This document shows positions 37,632-40,903 of a DNA stretch of 40,903 nucleotides, piece after piece. The first letter of the stretch is position 1; each line of letters starts with the position of its first letter. The notes under the pieces are model-generated. The model saw nothing but the letters and a program-made list of their open reading frames with translations. It did not search any database and was not told where the DNA came from. A program made the position numbers and the translations under genes. The stretch comes from a virus. The stretch covers positions 1 through 40,903 of the IMG/VR virus record IMGVR_UViG_3300046006_001715, one strand, 5' to 3'.

Positions 37632-38236
37632 TTGAAGCTCCAGGAATAACCAACTTGCACCATGCGAACGTCGCGCCGACCAATCGCCCTGTTTTCAATC
37701 GCACCAGGAAGGGCTACGTACTCCAGCCGCAACCCTCCGCGCTGCCAGCCAATGCCGTAGAGCGAATGCGTCTTGGACGTGTGATACCGAGCAGTGCCCA
37801 CGGTTGAGCTGTCGTACAGCCCGTAAGTGAACTGGTCGGCAGTTGTCCGAGCCACACCAGCAAAGACATAGGCATCCCCGGCGTACACGTTGGCCCGCAG
37901 ATAGGCAGACTTCGCACGAACCGAGTCAGTCGCATACGCGGTCCTGATGCCGACATCAACGCCAAGGTATGACTCGTAATCGCTGGTGGACATGACGGCC
38001 TTGTAGCGAGGCAGGCGCATCAGCCCACCTTCAACACCGAACATGCCGAACCTGTGACCGACAAACAGAGTTGCCGATTCACCTCGGGTTTGCTGCTTGA
38101 TCTGGAGGGTAGGCGAGGCGTAACGCTGCTCATCGTTGATGCCGTTCTCGCCGTATCCGACCGAGCCACCGAAGTAGGTCTGTGCATCTGCTGCACCGCA
38201 GGCAATCAATGCCGCAAGGATGAAAGCGGCTTTCAT
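37628..38236 (-). CDS. predicted outer-membrane beta-barrel protein
   Basis: A 202-residue protein with a signal peptide (cleavage after ADA, residue 18; the segment LIAC at 10-13 also allows a lipoprotein reading). The mature part alternates Tyr/Phe/Gly strands: 'TYFGGSVGYGENGI', 'ATLFVGHRFGMFGVEGGLMR', 'AYVFAGVARTTADQFTYGLY', 'SLYGIGWQRGGLRLEYVALP' and the end 'VQVGYSWSFK' with the near-terminal Phe of barrel signals. A phage-encoded barrel may change the host surface or block receptors. Second gene of the leftward operon. Confidence 0.7.
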   Translation of the reverse strand: MKAAFILAALIACGAADAQTYFGGSVGYGENGINDEQRYASPTLQIKQQTRGESATLFVGHRFGMFGVEGGLMRLPRYKAVMSTSDYESYLGVDVGIRTAYATDSVRAKSAYLRANVYAGDAYVFAGVARTTADQFTYGLYDSSTVGTARYHTSKTHSLYGIGWQRGGLRLEYVALPGAIENRAIGRRDVRMVQVGYSWSFK

Positions 38237-38559
38237 GCGACCCCCAGATACACGCCGATCTGGCCTTCAATGTTTTGCTTGGTGAAGTCATCGGCGAGAT
38301 AACGTGCCCGCAGTTCACGAGCGACAGCGCCGAGCATTTCGTCTGACACCGTGGCGTTGAGCAGCAAGCACACCAACTTGGCCGAACTGATCGGGCCAAG
38401 CAGGGCGACAGACTGCGTAAGCAGCGGCTCACGAGCGTTGGACGATGTGTTGCAGAACTCAGCAAAGGTCTGCGTGGTCAGGTCAGGATCACCGCCGCAC
38501 AGTTGGCCGGTGGCCCATTCCTGCGCGTCGTCTTCGTCTGGCTGGAAACGTGCGTTCAT
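38233..38559 (-). CDS. first gene of the leftward operon, hypothetical
   Basis: A 108-residue protein (ATG 38559, preceded by AAGGAG at good spacing). 'NARFQPDEDDAQEWATGQLC' is polar; 'LLTQSVALLGPISSAKLVCL' is hydrophobic and could be a membrane helix or hydrophobic core; then 'DEMLGAVARELRARYLADDF'. No N-protein (Arg-rich) signature is seen, so it is unlikely to be a lambda-type antiterminator. Function unknown. Confidence 0.5.
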   Translation of the reverse strand: MNARFQPDEDDAQEWATGQLCGGDPDLTTQTFAEFCNTSSNAREPLLTQSVALLGPISSAKLVCLLLNATVSDEMLGAVARELRARYLADDFTKQNIEGQIGVYLGVA

Positions 38560-38601
38560 GCTGCTTTCTCCTTGCGCCCCAACAACTGAGGCGATGGAGA
38601 G

Positions 38602-38630
38602 AGTATTCCACAGAGATTATTCAAGCGCAA
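38602..38630 (-). promoter_or_regulatory. candidate leftward operon promoter
   Basis: On the minus strand TTGCGC (38630-38625) and AATACT (38607-38602) are separated by 17 bp, upstream of the 38559 start. The hexamers match weakly (3/6 and 4/6). A promoter must exist here because the terminator at 38662-38684 isolates this operon from cI. Confidence 0.4.
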
Positions 38631-38639
38631 GCGGGAAAG

Positions 38640-38657
38640 ACTATTGTCCGACGAGTG
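38640..38657. promoter_or_regulatory. operator-like site at the left control region
   Basis: Contains TCCGAC (38647-38652) with flanks ACTATTG before it, similar to the ACAATAG flank at 39629-39635. Shared with two sites between cI and cro; a likely OL counterpart. Confidence 0.4.
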
Positions 38658-38661
38658 GACG

Positions 38662-38684
38662 AAAAAAAGCCACCCGAAGGTGGC
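38662..38684 (-). terminator. rho-independent terminator ending the cI-lipoprotein unit
   Basis: Read leftward, GCCACC (38684-38679) and GGTGGC (38674-38669) close a TTCG loop, followed by seven T. Strong stem with a stable tetraloop. It separates the lysogeny operon from the leftward early operon. Confidence 0.85.
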
Positions 38685-38705
38685 GTGCTTTTGTGCTGTT
38701 TAGAG

Positions 38706-38933
38706 CTACCGCTTGGTCGGCACCGCGTACCAGCCCTTGCCCTGCATGCAGCTTGAGTAAACGGCCATCTGCTGTTGAGCGGCGGCAAAGGGCATTGAGA
38801 ACGTGGCCTGCATGCACTGGCCTCGGTCACGATGGAACTCGTCTTGCGTTCCGCCTGCCTTCTCCCACGTGAAATCGTTGCCGGTGGCGCACCCTGCCAG
38901 TGACAACACGGTCAACGCTGCAACAAGCCTCAT
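38706..38933 (-). CDS. lipoprotein co-transcribed with the repressor
   Basis: A 75-residue lipoprotein (lipobox LAGC15 after 'MRLVAALTVLS'), then 'WEKAGGTQDEFHRDRGQCMQ' and 'MAVYSSCMQGKGWYAVPTK' with two further Cys. It overlaps the cI stop by ATGA, has no promoter of its own in sight and is followed by a terminator, so it should be made in the lysogen with CI. Such lysogenic-conversion lipoproteins can block infecting phages or alter the envelope; that role is inference. Confidence 0.7.
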   Translation of the reverse strand: MRLVAALTVLSLAGCATGNDFTWEKAGGTQDEFHRDRGQCMQATFSMPFAAAQQQMAVYSSCMQGKGWYAVPTKR

Positions 38934-39586
38934 AGCTTCCTCCTGATCTGTGATTCAACAACCCGACCGATCACCCGCAGTGCAGGGTCGTCAATCTCAA
39001 TCGTCGGGTACGAAGTGTTCAGCGGCTTGAGATACCACCGGCCCCCATCCTTCACCAGCTTCTTGAACGTGGCCTCTTGCGTGCTCACGTCCTTTGCGAC
39101 CACGTAATCCCCGGCATCACATGCCCGCGATGGGTCCACGATGATGATTGATCCGCTAGGGAATGACACCTCGCCCGGGTAAGGGCTGGTCATGCTGTCC
39201 CCATCCACCCTCAGTGCGAAAGCCTGCTCGCCTGGTTGGGTTTCATACGCGTCTATCCAATGCTCGGCCTCACCGGGCAGGTACATGTCGGTTATCTCCC
39301 CTAGTTTTCCCGCTGCAACCCACGAAATGAGGGGTACACGGCCCCTTGTTGTAACAGCAAGTACGTTTTCCATGTGTGCCTTTTCGCCGATTCCTGACTC
39401 TAGCCAGTAGGGGTTACACCCGAGGGCGCGTGCCAAAGCCAGCACTCCCACGGGTTTGATAGTTGCCCTGCGTTCGATCTTCGAAATATCGGACTGGCTG
39501 ATGCCGGAACGCTCCGCAAGCTGCTCTTGCGTCAGCTTAAGGGCCTGTCTGGTTGCCTTTAGTCGGCTGGCTAGGTCTTCACGCAT
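38930..39586 (-). CDS. cI: CI/LexA-like repressor
   Basis: A 218-residue repressor (ATG 39586 preferred; ATG 39610 and the ORF to 39661 would overlap the operators). The N-terminal HTH 'LTQEQLAERSGISQSDISKI' (18-37) is followed by the autocleavage site Ala92-Gly93 in 'ISWVAAGKLGE', and an S24 peptidase with Ser131 in 'VDGDSMTSP' and Lys175 in 'EATFKKL'. It should bind the cI-cro operators and be inactivated by RecA during SOS. Likely expressed from a PRM-type promoter and, at establishment, from the PRE-like site near 39950. Confidence 0.9.
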   Translation of the reverse strand: MREDLASRLKATRQALKLTQEQLAERSGISQSDISKIERRATIKPVGVLALARALGCNPYWLESGIGEKAHMENVLAVTTRGRVPLISWVAAGKLGEITDMYLPGEAEHWIDAYETQPGEQAFALRVDGDSMTSPYPGEVSFPSGSIIIVDPSRACDAGDYVVAKDVSTQEATFKKLVKDGGRWYLKPLNTSYPTIEIDDPALRVIGRVVESQIRRKL

Positions 39587-39592
39587 GGAAGC

Positions 39593-39651
39593 ATTTAATC
39601 CGACTTGCATAGTCTGGCTGGCTAGGGCACAATAGTCCGACTGGATTAAAT
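39593..39651. promoter_or_regulatory. cI-cro operator region
   Basis: ATTTAATCC (39593-39601) and GGATTAAAT (39643-39651) form a perfect 9-bp inverted repeat 41 bp apart, and TCCGAC occurs at 39599-39604 and 39636-39641. These flank the cro promoter and sit where PRM of cI would start, as expected for OR-type operators. Confidence 0.6.
39605..39633 (+). promoter_or_regulatory. PR-like promoter for cro and the rightward early operon
   Basis: TTGCAT (39605-39610) and CACAAT (39628-39633) are 17 bp apart. Transcription would start near 39640, giving a leader of about 12 nt before the cro ATG at 39652. It lies between the operator repeats and so is open to CI repression. Confidence 0.55.
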
Positions 39652-39870
39652 ATGACACCACTAGACCTCATCACTGCCATTCGCGCTCATGACTTGACCC
39701 AAGTTCAGATCGCAGAGCGTTCGGGCGTCACTCAAAGCACCGTCAGCAAGATCGAGCGCGGCGAGGTGAAGGACGTTCTGTCCGCCAGCTACCTCGCGCT
39801 GCAAGCCTTGTATCAGGAGCTTGAGGACGCGAAGCCTGCAAAGAAGCGCAGAGCCGCAAAGGTTGGATGA
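39652..39870 (+). CDS. cro: Cro-like repressor
   Basis: A 72-residue HTH protein divergent from cI. 'LTQVQIAERSGVTQSTVSKI' is the HTH and resembles the CI recognition region (LTQEQLAERSGISQSDISKI), so the two probably bind the same operators. A short helix and a basic tail ('KPAKKRRAAKVG') complete it. Followed by a terminator before cII, as in lambda. Confidence 0.75.
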   Translation: MTPLDLITAIRAHDLTQVQIAERSGVTQSTVSKIERGEVKDVLSASYLALQALYQELEDAKPAKKRRAAKVG

Positions 39871-39871
39871 G

Positions 39872-39906
39872 GGGCGATTCGTCATGTACGGATCGTCCAT
39901 TTTTTT
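39872..39906 (+). terminator. tR1-like terminator between cro and cII
   Basis: GGGCGATTCG-type arm (39872-39881) pairs with CGGATCGTCC (39889-39898, two G-U), 7-nt loop, followed by seven T. The place and form match lambda tR1, which limits readthrough into cII until antitermination occurs. Confidence 0.75.
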
Positions 39907-39920
39907 CGCCTGAATCCGAA

Positions 39921-39957
39921 GTCAACCGAGGTCAACCATGAGCAACCATTCGCAACG
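39921..39957 (-). promoter_or_regulatory. phased CAAC repeats with CII-type site (candidate PRE)
   Basis: Read on the plus strand, GTCAACC, GTCAACC, AGCAACC and CGCAACG start at 39921, 39931, 39941 and 39951, an exact 10-bp period. On the minus strand the last two give TTGC-N6-TTGC (39955-39942), the lambda CII recognition pattern, overlapping the cII start and pointing toward cI, as in lambda PRE. The -10 element is not clear. Confidence 0.6.
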
Positions 39958-40309
39958 AGAGATTCCCTGCATGAGCGTGATGCGCTCTCCTGCGGAGGTC
40001 AACCCAGCCTTTGTGGCCGCGTGCCGTAACGAGCTGGATTCGCTCAATCTGTGCATGAACTTGTCGGGCCTGTCGGACGAAACGATCCGGGACGCGCTGG
40101 GAATCGACAAGGGCCACTTTTCCCGAATCCGCAAGGGCCGAGGCAACTTCCCACCGAACAAGCGCATTGCCCTCATGGAGTTGTGCGGCAACCGTGCGCC
40201 GGTCCAGTACGAAGCCCTGCGCCTGAATTGCGAAGTGGTTGACCTGAGCAAGGACGCACAGATTCAAGCCCTTGAGCAGCAGCTTCTGACGTTGCGGAGG
40301 GCTGCTTGA
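39938..40309 (+). CDS. cII: CII-like transcriptional activator
   Basis: A 123-residue protein (ATG 39938, preceded by GAGG). The HTH is 'IRDALGIDKGHFSRIRKGRG' with following 'NFPPNKRIALMELCGN', the type found in phage CII-like activators; the C-terminal coil 'DAQIQALEQQLLTLRRAA' could make oligomers. The site TTGC-N6-TTGC inside its first codons supports the identity. It should activate cI establishment and perhaps integrase. GGAGG lies before the next gene's TTG start. Confidence 0.65.
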   Translation: MSNHSQREIPCMSVMRSPAEVNPAFVAACRNELDSLNLCMNLSGLSDETIRDALGIDKGHFSRIRKGRGNFPPNKRIALMELCGNRAPVQYEALRLNCEVVDLSKDAQIQALEQQLLTLRRAA

Positions 40310-40903
40310 ACTACTACCCCTTCCACCTGGGCGACTACGCGGCCCATACGGCCCATCTGGAGCCCATGGAAGACCTCGCGTACCGCCGCCTGCTGGACCT
40401 GTACTACAGGACCGAAAAGGCGCTGCCGGCCCTTGAAGAAACCTGCCGCCTGATCCGCATGAAGGACTTCACCGCCGAGGTTCAAGCGGTTCTGGATGAG
40501 TTCTTTGTATGGGATGAACCGGGCTGGATGCACGCTCGTTGTGAAGCAGAGATTTCCAAGATGCAGGACAAACAAGCGAAGGCTAGGGCATCTGCTCAAG
40601 CATCGGTGAACGCCCGCTCAGCGAACGCTCAACGAACGTTAAACGAACGCTCACCGGACGTTGAGCTACCAACACCAACACCAACACCAACACCAAAAGA
40701 AGAAACGCGCAAGCGCGTTGCACCGCCTGACGGCGTTGATGGTGATGTCTGGAAATCCTTCCTTGCAGTCCGCCGAGCCAAGAAGGCCCCGCTGTCCGAA
40801 CTCGCCATGGCAGGCATTACCCGCGAAGCAGCGAAAGCCGGTTGGACGCTGGAAGCCGCTTTGTCGGAGTGCGTCACCCGAGGCTGGACGGCATTCAAGG
40901 CCG
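40306..40903 (+). CDS. YdaU/DUF1376-like replication protein, N-terminal part (continues at position 1)
   Basis: TTG at 40306 overlaps the cII stop (TTGA) with GGAGG 5 nt upstream. The N-terminus 'NYYPFHLGDYAAHTAHLEPM' then 'EDLAYRRLLDLYYRTEKALP' is the DUF1376 signature; a Pro/Thr linker (PTPTPTPTP) and repeats follow, and the helical C-terminal half runs off the right edge and resumes at the left edge. In the position of lambda O it is likely the replication initiator or helicase-loader, with an origin in its own coding sequence. Confidence 0.85.
   Translation, partial: MNYYPFHLGDYAAHTAHLEPMEDLAYRRLLDLYYRTEKALPALEETCRLIRMKDFTAEVQAVLDEFFVWDEPGWMHARCEAEISKMQDKQAKARASAQASVNARSANAQRTLNERSPDVELPTPTPTPTPKEETRKRVAPPDGVDGDVWKSFLAVRRAKKAPLSELAMAGITREAAKAGWTLEAALSECVTRGWTAFKA
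40622..40660. repeat. iteron-like repeats inside the replication gene, candidate origin
   Basis: CGAACG at 40622-40627, 40633-40638 and 40644-40649, then CGGACG at 40655-40660, each 11 bp apart. In lambda the origin is four iterons inside the O gene; the number, spacing and place are similar here. The repeats encode a low-complexity linker, so coding pressure alone could also cause them. Confidence 0.45.
40669..40695. repeat. CCAACA microsatellite in the replication gene
   Basis: Four and a half copies of CCAACA encode PTPTPTPTP. It forms the linker between the DUF1376 domain and the C-terminal domain and lies beside the iterons. Confidence 0.85.
40775..40903. repeat. terminal direct repeat, right copy
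   Basis: Same as 1-129 with one mismatch (G at 40777 against A at 3). Joining the two ends restores the replication gene in frame and gives a circular map of about 40,774 bp. Confidence 0.9.

Noticed and set aside
1-40903. CRISPR array, diversity-generating retroelement or insertion sequence
   Set aside because: No regularly spaced repeats, no reverse transcriptase, and no transposase or terminal inverted repeats were seen.

Overview
The window is an essentially complete temperate, tailed-phage genome given as one linear piece. Its last 129 bases repeat its first 129 with one mismatch, so the sequence closes into a circle of about 40,774 bp and the replication gene that straddles the join is split between the two ends. 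The virion module has terminase, a P22-like portal, scaffold, a DUF5309-like capsid protein, adaptor, a hub-like tail protein and several Gly/Gln-rich ejection-type proteins. It has no tape measure, tube or sheath gene, which points to a short-tailed (podovirus-like) particle. GC-rich codon use and the gene families (NinB/NinG, YdaU-like replication protein, LydA-like holin, betaproteobacterial-style small phage proteins) suggest a Burkholderiales-type host. The host call is inference.

Layout. (1) Control region, 38.6-40.3 kb: a leftward LexA-like repressor (cI) followed by a lipoprotein and a terminator; a divergent cro; a lambda tR1-like terminator; and a CII-like gene whose start carries a TTGC-N6-TTGC site facing cI. 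(2) Rightward early operon, 40.3 kb through the join to 5.5 kb: YdaU-like replication protein with internal iterons, ParB-like protein, NinB, a C5 cytosine methyltransferase whose whole length is overlapped by a second ORF in the +1 frame, NinG, many small proteins, a Q-like antiterminator, a promoter, a second methyltransferase-like protein and a small DNA-binding-like protein. Nearly all genes overlap by ATGA or GTGA. (3) 5.5-6.0 kb: non-coding, with a predicted structured RNA ending in a terminator and possibly the packaging site. (4) Late region, 6.0-30.3 kb: terminase, portal, a putative carbohydrate-active protein and an Ig-repeat protein, scaffold, capsid, connector and tail genes, ejection proteins, tail fibre, lysis cassette (holin, endolysin, nested Rz/Rz1), then a secreted protein, a mini-metalloprotease and an HTH-metallophosphoesterase. 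(5) 30.3-32.0 kb: AT-rich candidate attP, a small membrane protein and a tyrosine integrase. (6) Leftward early operon, 38.56 down to 32.0 kb: an outer-membrane-like protein, HNH nuclease, a recombination module (conserved partner, RecB/YqaJ-like nuclease, SSB-like protein), lipoprotein, many small proteins and a terminal HTH/excisionase-like gene that converges on integrase.

How it works together: CI would hold the lysogen, aided by TCCGAC-type sites at the right and left control regions. Cro, CII and Q resemble a lambda-style cascade. The left operon supplies recombination and membrane functions, the right operon replication and DNA modification, and Q would switch on the late region. The most striking feature is the methyltransferase locus at 1827-2619, where two recognisable proteins appear to be read from the same roughly 780 bp.
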